A stretch of DNA of 64,000 nucleotides from Nageia nagi (taxonomy: Eukaryota; Pinophyta): assembly GCA_050084985.1 (NCBI GenBank), contig JBITNC010000001.1, positions 156,984,001 through 157,048,000 on the forward strand. Reading direction: 5' to 3'. Positions within the stretch are counted from its first letter, which is position 1. Every line of letters starts with the position of its first letter. Of the stretch, positions 1-11,003 are shown in pieces. The translations under genes were made by a program, and so were the position numbers. The notes beneath the pieces are model-generated. The model saw nothing but the letters and a program-made list of their open reading frames with translations. It ran no database searches and was not told the origin of the DNA.

Positions 1-1005
1 AAAGTTGATGAAAAGCGAGGTAGGAGGGGGCCTTGAGATGGTGGCATCCTAGCCATGAGGGGCTAGCATTGAAGGGATTTGATCGTAGTTTGACCACTTA
101 GAGAGCTTTTTACAAGCATGGAGAGAAAGGGTGAAGAGAGAGCTACATGAGGAGGAAGGTTGAGTAAGGAGTGACGTCCATTATGGTGAGCATGAAGGGG
201 ATGTAGTAGAAGATAGGAACATAACATGTGAAGGAGCTATGATGGAAGAAATGAATGCAGCATGAGAAGGGGGATGCAATTGGAAGGTAAGAACATAGCA
301 CATGAAGGGGGATGTAATCGAAAGACACAAGAGAACAAAATGATTCAGTAGGGGTTTTGGAGGCTAGTTGCAAAGGATAAAGGAGCTGAGAAGCTAATGA
401 AGGGGCCTATAGTGTTGCTGAGAGGTTGCCACTAGTGTCACAATAAGAGAGGAGAAGAGGGCTGGCGATGGAGGAGTGATCAATTGGCTAGTTGATTACT
501 TTAAAAAAAATTGAATAAAAAACCCTACCCTATTTGAAACATTAAAAAAATATCTTATATTTTTCTAAGAAATATCCGATCTTAAAAAAAATATTATTTA
601 ATGAAAAAATACCATTTTGTTTTCCAAAAAATATGATTTGCTTTTCATTTAAAAAAATGCATTTCAAAAAAAGGTTAGTATTCAAAAAATATTACTTTTG
701 CAATTTGACACAAATTTTGTATAATAACCTCTTCTCTTAAAAAATTCATAGCAATTAAAAATAAATTGCAAGTAACGTAGAAGGTTAGCATAAACTAAAA
801 AATTTTGCAATTTTATTAACCATATTATGCTAAAAATGAACTAACACATAGTGAATAATATGTTAGTAGCATGATGTAATAAAAAAAATTAACTAAGAGG
901 GAATGAATTTATACCTTCTCTTAGTTTTACCTTAACAATGAAGGAATGAGGTGTAGAATGAGGAATGAAGATCACCAAGATGTAGAAGAAGAGATTCAAC
1001 ACCAA
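1..1005 (-). other. Presumed internal region of a minus-strand LTR element; no gene seen
   Basis: This stretch lies inside (3' of) the minus-strand PBS at 1006-1017, so it should be the 5' internal region of the element whose LTR is 1020-1519. The first 480 bases are purine-rich with repeated GAAGGGG-type words; 500-900 is AT-rich with A-runs. The only open frames are short and show no recognisable gag motif. About 780-960 resembles the AT-rich tracts in the non-coding element at 3987-6377, which suggests shared non-coding internal sequence. The rest of the element lies outside the window. Confidence 0.4.
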
Positions 1006-1017
1006 GCTCTAATACCA
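1006..1017 (-). other. Primer-binding site of minus-strand LTR element
   Basis: Read on the minus strand this is TGGTATTAGAGC, one base from TGGTATCAGAGC, the initiator-methionine tRNA complement used by most plant copia elements. It sits two bases inside the LTR end at 1020, which orients the element to the left. Confidence 0.7.
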
Positions 1018-1019
1018 AA

Positions 1020-1519
1020 TGGATGGATTGAATTATAACTAATACAATCCTAAATACCCAAGATTATATGAAAGCTCTCTTAAACATCACAAACTCAAGC
1101 ATATACTATCTCACAAAGTGACTCAATATATAAAGTGGTTCCTCCAACTAGGAGTACATCCACTAACTAGATCTTACTTCATTCACAAAGATAACTCTCT
1201 TACCATCCTCCTAACTTCATCTCTTAATAACCATCCTAGATCATAACTTTGCTTCACAAATTGATGTGTAATCAAAATGAGGGGGCCTTCTATTTATAGG
1301 CCAAAATCCCCCTTTGGATCACTCTTTTAACCAGTGTACAAAGGCATAACATGCTACTCCCTTTTACCCAAGGGACATGCTCATGAGATGGAGTGTAGGA
1401 CAAGTTACATTATCATATTCACTTAAATACTTAAGGTATCTAGTGATACCATTATGTATTAATGAATTTACAAAGAGGATCATTACAAAACCTTTAATAA
1501 TGCATTATACATTACAACA
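1020..1519 (-). repeat. 5' LTR, copia-type family A, minus strand
   Basis: A 500 bp unit. Read on minus it begins TGTTGTAATG at 1519 and ends CCATCCA at 1020, followed at once by the PBS. A minus-strand TATAAATA box lies at 1291-1298. The sequence is clearly related to the LTRs at 2967-3463 and 36670-37160 (same TGTTGGAATGTATAATG start, same GTAACTTGTCCTACACTCCA block). No PPT lies outside the 1519 end, as expected for a 5' LTR. The partner LTR is outside the window. Confidence 0.75.
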
Positions 1520-2359
1520 ATAAGTATCTCCAATAGTATAAATAACAACGTTTGAAATAACCCTTTAAGGTTTTATTTTACCCTTATTTAATGACCTCAA
1601 CTGTAGCATAGACTCATGATTAATTTTTAACTGTAATATATTCATGACATAAATTATCATAATATTTACAACAATAACTCCATATACTAATACATTAGGG
1701 ATAGAGACACCATGAAAAATTACTTTAGCTTGGGAATTAGCATATGGATCCACTTTCACTTCTAGAACATAAACATTTATTTACTTCTTCTTTCATGCAC
1801 TAAGTATGCTTTGCAACTCTCTCCTCTTCTCAAAAGATAATGCCAACAATTTACCATATGTAATATTGGTAGGATACAAAGATAGATTCTCCAATATTGA
1901 ATAAGGTGCTTGGCCTTTGGATATTGAAAAGTATTAGATACTTAGTCTTCTTCACCTTATTTTCCCCTTATCATCTTTTTTCTTCTTAGCTTCTCATTCT
2001 CCCTCATTTACAAACTTCTTTGCGCACTTTATGATAAGAACATTAACTTCTTTTATAAGCTCTACCACATATACATATGTCTTTCCCTTTTCATCCTTTA
2101 TTCATTAAGTTGATGTCTTGCTCGAACAAATTAGTCTTGTAGTTCCCCTTATTTCCACATCCATATCATGTGATATCTAATGCATTCTTTCTAGGATCAT
2201 AATATCCACCTTGGGATAATTGTGGAATCATAACTTCCTTTTATTGAAGAATATTAATAGCTAATTATCTCATTTTATAGATCAATTTATCATATTTTAT
2301 TAAAAAAGTAGAAATAAGTAATGTACTTGATGTTGTAGATTTTATTATAGCACTTGGTG
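1520..2359. other. Non-coding stretch
   Basis: AT-rich sequence with pyrimidine-rich tracts around 1790-2000. It has no convincing reading frame, LTR boundary or RNA gene. It may be decayed retroelement sequence linked to the gag-like tract that follows. Confidence 0.3.
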
Positions 2360-2925
2360 GTGGAGAAACTATCATTTCTTTAGATTCTTACTCCATACTT
2401 TTCTCTTGTCTCTTCACTATCTCCTTATATTATTCCATAGTGGTAGGCCTTTTGTACTTCACCCTTTGTTTAATATCTTACCTCATACCATATATGCAGT
2501 GCTTTTGCAACAACTTATCAATGCCATCATTGAATCCATCACCAATATTTTCCTTTTGAACTTAAGCCTCAATCTTCTTCCTTAATTCTTATGATCAAGC
2601 ATAATAGTCTCTAATGTTTTCATTCGCTGCTTGGTCTAGCTTGGTGATATTGATCATTAGCTTGAAATAATTTTCTCATGCTTTAAACTCTTCAAGATAT
2701 CTCTCTTTTACTTGATCTAAAGAATTTTATGCTTCTTCCAAAGTCTTGTACCATCAATGAGCCACTCCATTAAGGAAGATAAAAAGAAATTATTTCATTG
2801 TGCCTTCATAGATAATCAATTGCAAATACATGATCTCTTGAATTCTTGCACAAATGATTGAGCATTCTCATGATATTGAGCATCAAAGATAAAATTTTTA
2901 CCCATGATTAAAAAATAGTTTTGTA
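2360..2925 (-). pseudogene. Decayed gag-like fragment
   Basis: Read on the minus strand this gives broken stretches with the flavour of plant retrotransposon gag: a tract ending in RDYYA-like residues, then an LQKHCIYGMR-like segment and a KRPTTMEE-like segment, as in the C-terminal part of retrotrans_gag domains. Stops and frameshifts interrupt every frame. It cannot be assigned to either neighbouring LTR, because both point away from it. The call is weak. Confidence 0.3.
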
Positions 2926-2966
2926 ATTATAATATTGCCACTAATAATGAATGATCTACATAATTG

Positions 2967-3463
2967 TGTTGGAATATATAATGAATTATTGCAAGGTCTC
3001 TTAATGTAAATTCACTAATACTTAAAAATATCCCTACATACCTTTAAATATTTATGAATAAGATAATGTAACTTGTCCTACACTCCATATCATGAGCATA
3101 CCCATTTGGTAAAAGGGTGATACATGTCATGACATTGTACAATGGTTAAAAGGGTGATCCAAGGGAGGATTTTGGCCTATAAATAGAGGGCCCTCTCTTT
3201 GAAATCACTCATTCAAGTTTGTAGCAAAGTTATGCTCTTGTCTAGGTTGTATGAGAAGTGAGAAAGTAAGTTGTAAGAGAGTACTATTTGGGAATAAAAT
3301 ATTATATTAGTGGATGTGCTCCCATGGATGGAGGAAGCACTTTACATTAGTTTCAACTTTGTGAGATTAACTATTGTGTTTATGCTATTTTGATGATGTT
3401 TTAGAGAGCCTTCATATGATCTTGGATAATTAAGAATTTATTCATTTAGGATTGATTGCTTAA
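2967..3463 (+). repeat. 5' LTR, copia-type family A, plus strand
   Basis: Starts TGTTGGAATATATAATG and is followed by a PBS-like AGTATCAGAGC at 3467-3477, so this is a 5' LTR reading rightwards. It carries a TATAAATA box near 3177-3184 and the same conserved blocks as the LTR at 1020-1519. The 3' end is degraded: no clean CA, so the end is approximate. The internal region is interrupted after about 50 bases by the element at 3529-6834. No 3' partner is visible. Confidence 0.65.
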
Positions 3464-3533
3464 ATTAGTATCAGAGCCATTATTGGAGGCTCCTCTTCAA
3501 ATATATTTGGAGGATCTTCATCCTAATCTCTAT

Positions 3534-3986
3534 TGTTATAATGTATAATGCATTATTTTGTATTAATATCTTCTTCTATGTAACCTACTTAACACTTAAA
3601 ATATATCTAGATACCTTTAAGTGTTAGGTGAATATAATATTATATAACCTTAACCTAACCCTTGGGTATAAGGGTGGTTAAAGGGAGGATATTTTCCTAT
3701 AAATAGATGGCCTTCCTTCTTGTTTATTCATTCAAGTTTACACTCAATTTTGGAGTGTAGTTGTGCTTTAGGATTGTTAGGAGAAGTAGGAAGAGTTATT
3801 GTAAGAGAGGCACTTTGTGAATGAGAAAGATCTTAGTTAGTGGATATACTCTCTTACATGAGAGAAACCACTTTAAATGTGTGTTCAATTTGTGAGATTG
3901 ATTCTTATGTTAAGAATTTGGTTAAGAGAGCTTTCAAGTGATTTTTGGGAGATTAAGATTTTATTATTTAAGGTTTAAATCCATCA
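3534..3986 (+). repeat. 5' LTR of the non-coding element
   Basis: Begins TGTTATAATG and ends CCATCA. A TATAAATA promoter box lies at 3698-3705. Clearly homologous end to end with 6378-6829, with scattered substitutions, so the insertion is not recent. Confidence 0.88.
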
Positions 3987-3988
3987 TT

Positions 3989-3999
3989 TGGTATCAGAG
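3989..3999 (+). other. Primer-binding site (initiator Met tRNA)
   Basis: TGGTATCAGAG, two bases after the 5' LTR end; the standard copia-type priming site. Confidence 0.8.
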
Positions 4000-4220
4000 T
4001 TGGTCATGCACCCTCTCCCATTTTAATTTTTTTAATTTTTATGATATTGACCACTTATGTATTGACTTTGGACTAATATTAATTTGGGAGATGAATTTGT
4101 CCAAATAGAAGCTTCTTTTTTAATTATATAGGGTATGTTTTTCCATACTATTTAATTTGTAGGTGACTTTTTTCACAGTGAAGGTGACTTTTCAAGGGGT
4201 TGAATTTTTTACATAATTCA

Positions 4221-4975
4221 CTTGATGTTACCTTAATAAGGATGTAGGAATGACCTCCAAGTTGGTGAAAGGGAGCCTCCAAGATGGCTCTGATACCAAA
4301 TATATACTTTTAATAAATATTACCATAACAATATTACATTTATTTTATGTTCTAATTAAACAAATTGTAAATATATTGTAGACAACAAAAAAAATTGTAA
4401 ACTTTACAACTTTTATACAAATAATGTAAGTGTGAAACAAATTTGCAAATTTATACTCTACAAATTTCATGATCAATATCATACTAATTATGCATAATAA
4501 ATGCTTATAACAATATATTGTTGTGATATGTTAAACAATTGTAATTCACATAAAATATTAGTATGTAAAAAATGACATAACAACAATATATTTTCATTTG
4601 AAACAAAGTTTCAAACTAGCAACTACCAACAAATTGTTAGTATCATAATGGAATAATTTAAAATCAACAAAATAATAAGGTATGAGATTATACCTTGACT
4701 TTATGTTACCTCAACAAGAATGTAGGAATGACCTCCAAGATGGTGAAAGGGTACCTCCAAGATGGATCTAACACCAAATATATACTTTTAAGAAATGTTA
4801 CCATAACAATATTACATTTGTTTTAAGTTCTAATAAAATAAACTACAAGTATATTGTAGAGAACAAAAAAATTATAGAATTTACAACTTTTACACAAATA
4901 ATGTAAGTGTGAAACAAATTTGCAAATTTATACTCTATAAATTTCATGACCAATATCATACTATGGAGTGGTTAA
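4221..4975. repeat. Tandem duplication, period about 478 bp
   Basis: A block beginning with a GTAGGAATGACCTCCAAG word recurs: the ATATATAC anchor lies at 4301 and again at 4779. The second copy is partial, ending near 4975. Both copies contain, just before the anchor, a minus-strand PBS-like word; in copy 1 it is exactly GCTCTGATACCA (4287-4298). Each copy therefore looks like an inverted LTR-plus-PBS junction of another copia element. Confidence 0.7.
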
Positions 4976-5399
4976 AAAACTTCGACCTTCTCCATCATTG
5001 CCAAGCCTTGGAGTGGTTAAAAAGGTTTTCCTTTCTCCCACATTACAATCTTTGATGAAAAATTGCATCCATGTTATTAGATAAAATGCTACCTTTTTCC
5101 ATCATATACATATTAACTAGTAGCATGGTTAAGATGATATTTATTTTTATAGCTTGGGCATCTTGACTAGTGGCATAGTCAAGTTTAGTCATTGTGGCTT
5201 GTTCTTCATCTATGCTATAGTATTGTTAAAGGAGACTTTCTCTCTCTACATCAATACGTTTGTAAATAGATAAGACCTTATGCATCATTGAAATGTGGCT
5301 TCTACATTACCTATGATCATTTTTGATCAAGTTGGTATTCTTATGGTATGATGGTTATCATCACATGGTCCCATAAGTATTTATTGTATAAGTGTTGAT

Positions 5400-5620
5400 C
5401 TTTATGTACACCCTCATGGTTAGTTCGCTCTATATGAGGAACTAGTTGTACATTTTTTTGAGCATTTATTGTACACTTTCGTGGTTAGTTCACTCCATGT
5501 GAGGAACTAGTGGTACATTTTGGCTTCTACCAACATTGTTTTAGTTATCACTATGTGAGGAATCAATAAGTGCATTTTTGCACTGTTGGATTATCCATAT
5601 GTGAGGAACTCATATGTGCT
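5400..5620. repeat. Cluster of short degenerate repeats
   Basis: The phrase GGTTAGTTCxCTC..ATATGAGGAACTAG..GTACATTT occurs near 5419-5452 and again near 5482-5519. Shorter TATGTGAGGAA echoes follow near 5552 and 5598. Non-coding; internal to the LARD-like element. Confidence 0.55.
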
Positions 5621-6377
5621 TATGCTCTATTTTTTGATGATGATTAATGCATATTTTTCTATGTCTGGTGACTAAATATTTGATTGGTGAAGTTATCATC
5701 AAGGGGAAGAATGATTCATATATATGATGTTAACTTTTGTCAATATAAACTTCAATAATGGTATATCCTATTTTTTAGTGGTACGGTGCATATATAACTT
5801 CTTTTATTTTTTAGTGGTACATGCTTTATTATGATTTTTAAGGACTATAATATGTATATAACTCTATATAATTGCCTAATATGGTAAATTTGGCCATCTT
5901 TAAAAGACCTTTACTATTTTTGATGATTATTATTGATGTTATTTTTGATGACTATATACTTATTTGGCATCTTTGTGATGACTTATAGTGCACCATTGAT
6001 TAGTTTATGGATAACATTCCTTAATTCAAATATCTTATGTTAATATGAATGATGTATCTGATTGATTTTATTTATGAGCTGCTTGTAGCATGCAAGTTTC
6101 TTTTTAATGCATGTTACTTACTTCAAGTGGGCAGGCTTATAGAGACTCATTATGTTAACTTATTTTTGAATGAATAATTTGTATAATGAAACCAATTATT
6201 ATTAATGGTTGTATTGTAAACCATTTTTTCAAATGGTAAAGTAGTGAGTCTCAAACTAAGATCTTGCTTATTTCTCAAAGATGTAAATGTTCTTATCTTT
6301 AATTGTATCTCTATGGAGGATAACTCTCTTGTTCTTCTCTCTTTTCCACTCTATTTCAATATGGAATTAAGGGGGAG

Positions 6378-6829
6378 TGTTGGAATGTATAATGCATTAT
6401 TGTGTATTAACATCTTATTCTATGTAACCCACTTAACATTTAAAATATCTCTAGATACCTTTAAGTGTTAAGTGAATATAATATTATGTAACCTTAACCT
6501 AACCCTTGGGTATAAGAGTGGTTTAAGGGAAATTTTTTTACTATAAATATAAGACCTCCCTTATTGTTTATTCATTCAAGTTTGCACTCAATTTTGGAGT
6601 GTAGTTGTGCTTTAGGATTGTTAGGAGAAGTAGTAAGAGTTGTTGTAAGAGAGACACTTTATGAATGAGAAATATCTTAGTTAGTGTATGTACTTTCTTG
6701 CATGAGAGAAACCACTTATATGTGTGTTCAATTTGTGAGATTGATTCTTGTGTTAATGCTTTGATTAAGAGAGCTTTCAAGTGATTTTTGGAAGATTAAG
6801 ATTTTATTATTTAAGGTTTACATACATCA
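6378..6829 (+). repeat. 3' LTR of the non-coding element
   Basis: Begins TGTTGGAATG directly after the purine-rich AAGGGGGAG tract and ends ACATCA. Followed at once by the TCTAT target-site copy. Confidence 0.88.
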
Positions 6830-6834
6830 TCTAT

Positions 6835-7327
6835 TTCATCTTTGGAGGTTCATATTCATTCTTGAGATATAAAATCAAGTGAAGGTATAACCTTCTACCC
6901 CCTTGATTTTTGATTATTTCATTATGATCAAGAAGGTAAACAATGCATGTAATATATCCCATGAATAATGCAATAAGAGTCACTCATTCTATTAAAGTAT
7001 TTACAACCCTTATTCACTAGACTTGCATGGTTGCATGCAAGCAAGATATATACAATGGTTATGCTATTAAGGCACTTTGAAAGTTATCAAGCATTTTGAG
7101 TTTTTCAAGTTTGCAAATGAAAAGAGGTAGATTAGGAGAGGCGAGGTGAGGAAAGACACTGATACAACAAGTATTCTTTCATATTTTGCATACATGTAAT
7201 CTTGAAAAATAATTGATTTGCCTTGTATTCTTTCATATTTTGCAAAATACATGTATATTAGTGCTTAACACTTGACAATTGCATATGTAATAAAATTCTA
7301 TAGAGCATAATTATGCTCTATAGTTTC
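6835..7327. other. Non-coding remainder of the family A element
   Basis: Continues the interrupted internal region: GGAGGCTCCTCTTC-like text before the insertion and GGAGGTTCATATTC after it. No gag or pol motif is seen. A short imperfect duplication of TATTCTTTCATATTTTGCA occurs near 7170 and 7228. Confidence 0.35.
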
Positions 7328-8275
7328 AATTATGCTAAAATGTTTCAAATATGTTCTATAATATTGCTACAAGATGTCATAATGTATTTGTAAATTTTTT
7401 TTTTCAGGCCAAGAAATGAAGGAGCCTACAACATGTTCCATTATTTTACAATAACCTTCACCCAAATTATGATATTAGGCACCTCCTTTGGTTCAACTAT
7501 GCTCTAATTGTACAATCATGAAAAAGGTAGTTTATCACTTTTTGACAAGATTGTCATAATAGTCACATCAACTTTTGGGATCCATTTTTTATATGAAGAT
7601 TATGCAATGTAGATGGAACATGAAAATACATATGAGCAAAATAAGATTCAAATATGATCTACAATTTTAATTATAATCAAATGATTCAAATATGATCTAC
7701 ATTTTCAATTATGTTAAAATGATTCAAATATGTTCTAAAATATTTCTACAACATATTATAATTTATTTGTTAATTTGTTTTTACAAGCCAATCAATGAAG
7801 AAGCCCACAACATGTTCCATTGGTATACAATAACCTTCACCAAAATTATCATATCAAGAACCTCCTTTGATTCAATGATCGTCTAATTGTACAAGCATAA
7901 AAAAAGGCAATTGGTCACTTTTTTATAGGTTTGTTACAATGGTCACATTAACTTTTAGGCTTTGTTTTTGGACATGAAGATTATGCAAACATAGATTGAA
8001 CATGAACACAAAGATAAACTCTATAAGATTCAAATATGCTTAAATGATCAAGAATACCTGCATGATAAATAATTACATAATTATGCTCAAATTATTCAAA
8101 TATGTTCTATAGTTTCAATTATGCTAAAATGATTCAAATATGCTTTACAATACTGCTACAATATGTCATACTTTTTTGTAACAAAGTTTTATTATAGACC
8201 AGGAAATGAAGGAGCTCATAACATAATCCATTGTTTTATAATAACTTTCACCCAAATGTTAATGATATACCTCTT
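7328..8275. repeat. Tandem repeat, three diverged copies of 380-410 bp
   Basis: The anchor CAATTATGCTAAAATG with small changes starts at 7328, 7706 and 8116. Each copy continues through an ATGAAGGAGCC-like word and AATAACCTTCACCC. The third copy stops after about 150 bp. Copies differ by many substitutions and small indels, so the array is old. No protein frame is shared between copies. Confidence 0.7.
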
Positions 8276-8879
8276 TATTAGGGTCATCACTAAACATCGT
8301 GCCTTTGACCACTACGGTACCTAGTCAAGAAGCATGCCCTTTTGTTAAATTTAGACATATTTTTCCTCTCCAATCCCTACATGAAAAATTAGTAACCCAA
8401 ATAAATTCACTACATAGCATGCAATACAAACTAAGCCCAGTACTTTAAATTTGAAATAATAGTTATACCATATTTGATAACTTTGGGTTAGCCTCCTATG
8501 TACTCTCTTAAAAGCTTGAAACAAGAAATGCTTATGCCAATGAAGCTTAGGAGTTGAAGAAGATGCAATATACCTTAAAACAGGTAAGAAATCACCTCTT
8601 CATCCAAGAATGTTCCAATAGTGGAAATTACCTTCCCAACATTTTGCAATAATAATTCTTCTTTTCCTGCTACACCTATGCCTACATAGCGAATTTGGAC
8701 AAGATCAAAATTTTCTATGTAGGTATAGTTGTAACTCAGTAAGAAGAATTATTATTGCCCACAATGGAACATTGTACATGTATTCTTGAACTTGGCCAAT
8801 GTAGATTAAGGCAGAGATTGAATGCAATCTAAATAAAAAAAACTATTACTCTTATGTGTTGTCCATTTAGATTACATCA
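8276..8879. other. Non-coding stretch before the PPR relic
   Basis: No supported gene. A local near-palindrome with AAGAAGAATTATTATT and its reverse lies around 8648-8755. The right end may hold unrecognisable 5' parts of the PPR pseudogene. Confidence 0.3.
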
Positions 8880-9709
8880 AACTCTACCTTATATGTGCTA
8901 GTGGAATAATAGTTGTTGCATAGATGCCTTCACTTGCTTATATGCAAAATGTGGAAGAATACATAAGGCTTGATAATTGTTTAATAATATGCAAGATGTA
9001 AACATAATTTTATGGACTACAATGATTGGAGGATATGTAATTCATGGCTATAATAAGGATTCCCTTAAAATATTTGATCTGATGAAGCACTTGGGGACCA
9101 ACACAAACATCATAACCTTTGTATGTGTTCTACTTGCATACAATCATGTATATCTAGTGGATGAGGGATGTAAATACTTTAATAGCATGAGTGATTCTTA
9201 TTACATTTTTACTAGGATGAATCATTATACATGCATTTTTGACCTTCTTGGTCATGCAGGCTATCTTGAGGAAGATTTAAACTTCATTGTTAAGACACAC
9301 ATAAAAACTAAATTGGTTGTGTGGATGTGTTTGTTGGGTGCTTGTAAATCAAATAAGAATGTAGGAATAGGAAATTTGTGCATATGCACAAAATGGGTTT
9401 CTTTAAAAGGCATTCAAGTTGTTAAAGACTCCCCTTATATTTATTGTTAGAGTTGTGAATAACCCCCAAGTATGAAATGACTACCATACTACAACCAAGT
9501 TTATCTCCAAGATTACTACAAGAGATGCTTTTGTGAGGGATGCAAATCGACTCCAACATGTTCTACCATGGGTTTTTTAAAAAGGTCATAGAGAATGTAG
9601 GAATAGGGGAATTTGTGCATATACACAAAAAGGGTTTTTTGAAAAGACCCTAGATACTTTTCTATGCAAGGTATCTTGAGGGAGTTTTGAATTTCATTGC
9701 TAAAATACC
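8880..9709 (+). pseudogene. PPR (DYW/E subclass) pseudogene, left part
   Basis: Encoded pieces match the C-terminal end of plant organelle RNA-binding PPR proteins. A YAKCGRIHKA-type motif near 8935-8970 is followed by an open stretch (8977-9450) with WTTMIGGYVIHGY, ITFVCVLLA, VDEGCKYFNSM, HYTCIFDLLGHAGYLEE and VVWMCLLGACKSN. These are the last P-L-S repeats and the start of the E motif. A stop lies at the motif boundary before 8977, no start codon or N-terminal array exists, and later text (9590-9709) repeats the GNLCICTK and GYLE..LNFI segments in rearranged order. PPR proteins of this class act in plastids or mitochondria in RNA editing; this copy cannot. Gypsy element 1 inserted at 9710 and the relic resumes at 22218. 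Confidence 0.8.
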
Positions 9710-9770
9710 TGTATATCAATACATAATCATTACTCCAAGGTTCTTCTGAAAGTATGATCACTTCCGGAGG

Positions 9771-10198
9771 TGACGTAAGCTAAGCATAATCATAATGGGT
9801 TTTAAGAACCGTTTCTGAAAGTAACTACGTCATTATGAAAGAAGAAAAGCCCCTTGAAGTTAATGTTGAGTAACCTGGGTCCCGAAAGAGATGACGTCAG
9901 CAATTTCAGACCTTAACCCAAAATCGGAGCCCGGAAGCGATGAGGTCAGCAAGGAGAGATTGAATAGCCGGAGCCAATGAGTAGAGCATTCCGGAATGTA
10001 GAGATGAGGTCAGCAAAAAGGGTTATCGAAAATCCATAATCAGTAAAGTGAAGCATTCTAGAAGTATGAAGATGACATCATGGGGAGAGCAATGTTCACA
10101 TTTTTGAATGAAACCGAGTCCCGGAAGCGATGAGGTCAACAAAGAGAGATTGAATAGCCGGAGCCAGTAAGTAGAATATCCCAGAAGAGATGAGGTCG
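9771..10198 (+). promoter_or_regulatory. Array of eight TGACGTCA-like sites in U3, about 60 bp apart
   Basis: Sites start at 9771 (TGACGTAA), 9825 (CTACGTCA), 9892 (TGACGTCA), 9941, 10005, 10131 (TGAGGTCA), 10073 (TGACATCA) and 10191 (TGAGGTCG). Spacing is 47-68 bp. Most are preceded by a TTCCGGAA- or CCCGGAAG-like word; one is TTCTAGAA, which fits the TTCnnGAA heat-shock element core. TGACGTCA is a classic plant bZIP (TGA/as-1 type) target. The array ends about 80 bp upstream of the TATA box, an enhancer-like position. The 3' LTR keeps most copies at +11,297. Binding is inferred. Confidence 0.6.
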
Positions 10199-10278
10199 AT
10201 GAGAGGTCAGATCATAGTTATCAAGAAGCTATATCATCTGCAATCTACCCAATTTTTGTAATATTCTGCCAAGTGGCG

Positions 10279-10285
10279 TATATAG
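10279..10285 (+). promoter_or_regulatory. TATA box of element 1 5' LTR
   Basis: TATATAG after a GTGGCG context, downstream of the U3 array and about 100 bp upstream of AATAAA at 10385-10390; the order expected for U3-R. Confidence 0.55.
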
Positions 10286-10926
10286 GTAGTATCAGTTAAA
10301 AGAAGGCTAGAATCTTGAAGCTATTTTTGTAAACGTTATTATTCTACAATTCTTGTAACTATTGTTACTTCAGTATAAGTAAGGAATAAACAAAGGAAAA
10401 AGGGTCGGAAGCCCTAGTATTGCTCTTTACATTTGTTCTCAAAGACCTGTAGTTTTTTATCGATAATATGATACCATCTTGACCTTTCTTGTCTAGCACT
10501 CGTAATTGTTATTCTTAATTAGGTTACATTGTGGCAGCTTGGCATGTTTCCTGAATGATAATTGTGAGCTGTTAGTATAACTGTGTCTGCATACATGGTA
10601 GAGTAAAGTTGGGAAACTATTAGAGAGTGAGAGATTGTACTGTAGCTGCTACACTAGATTCAGACCAAGGTTTCACACCTTGTGAAAGCCCACGCTGAAC
10701 TAGTGATTCACCTTTACTTTCTCTCTTGTTACCCTAAACCTTTTGCTTAAATTCCTCACACTCTACTCCTTTTATTTTCTTTCCTGTTACTTCTCCTACG
10801 CCCAATGTATAAGGAACCGGCCTTCTTCGAAGATCAGACTATCACCATAGTCTGTTCTTGATTTACTTTGGTAAGGATTGTTCATGGTGCATATATTATA
10901 CAATCCTAATCAACAGTATTTCTTTT

Positions 10927-10944
10927 TGGCACGCTCGATGGGAC
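10927..10944 (+). other. Probable primer-binding site of element 1
   Basis: TGGCACGCTCGATGGGAC, starting 12 bases after the LTR end. A 5' TGG matches the CCA tail of a tRNA, and gypsy PBSs often start TGGC. The tRNA species was not identified. Confidence 0.5.
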
Positions 10945-11003
10945 ACGAAGAAACTAATTGGTGACTCTGCTGAAGCACTATCTATAGTATGTATTAAAGC
11001 AGA

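Larger units (their letters stand above)
3529..6834 (+). mobile_element. Complete non-coding LTR element (LARD-like), TSD TCTAT
   Basis: Both ends are exact. LTRs occupy 3534-3986 (453 bp) and 6378-6829 (452 bp); TCTAT is duplicated at 3529-3533 and 6830-6834. A PBS (TGGTATCAGAG) lies at 3989-3999 and a PPT (AATTAAGGGGGAG) at 6365-6377. The internal 2.4 kb has no gag or pol frame, so this is a non-autonomous element of the large-retrotransposon-derivative type, presumably mobilised by a copia partner with matching ends. It inserted about 50 bases inside the older family A element at 2967. The internal region contains a roughly 480 bp tandem duplication and a cluster of short repeats. Confidence 0.9.
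9710..10915 (+). repeat. 5' LTR of gypsy element 1
   Basis: TG...CA ends, 1206 bp. U3 holds a periodic array of TGACGTCA-like sites (9771-10198). A TATATAG box lies at 10279-10285 and an AATAAA signal at 10385-10390, so U3 is roughly 9710-10310. Ends CCTAATCAACA. Confidence 0.92.

Noticed and set aside
143-373. Open frame of 76 codons on minus
   Set aside because: Low-complexity purine/pyrimidine bias keeps it open; no domain and no support.
7328-8275. CRISPR-like array
   Set aside because: Units are about 400 bp and diverged; plant nuclear context; no short repeats with unique spacers.
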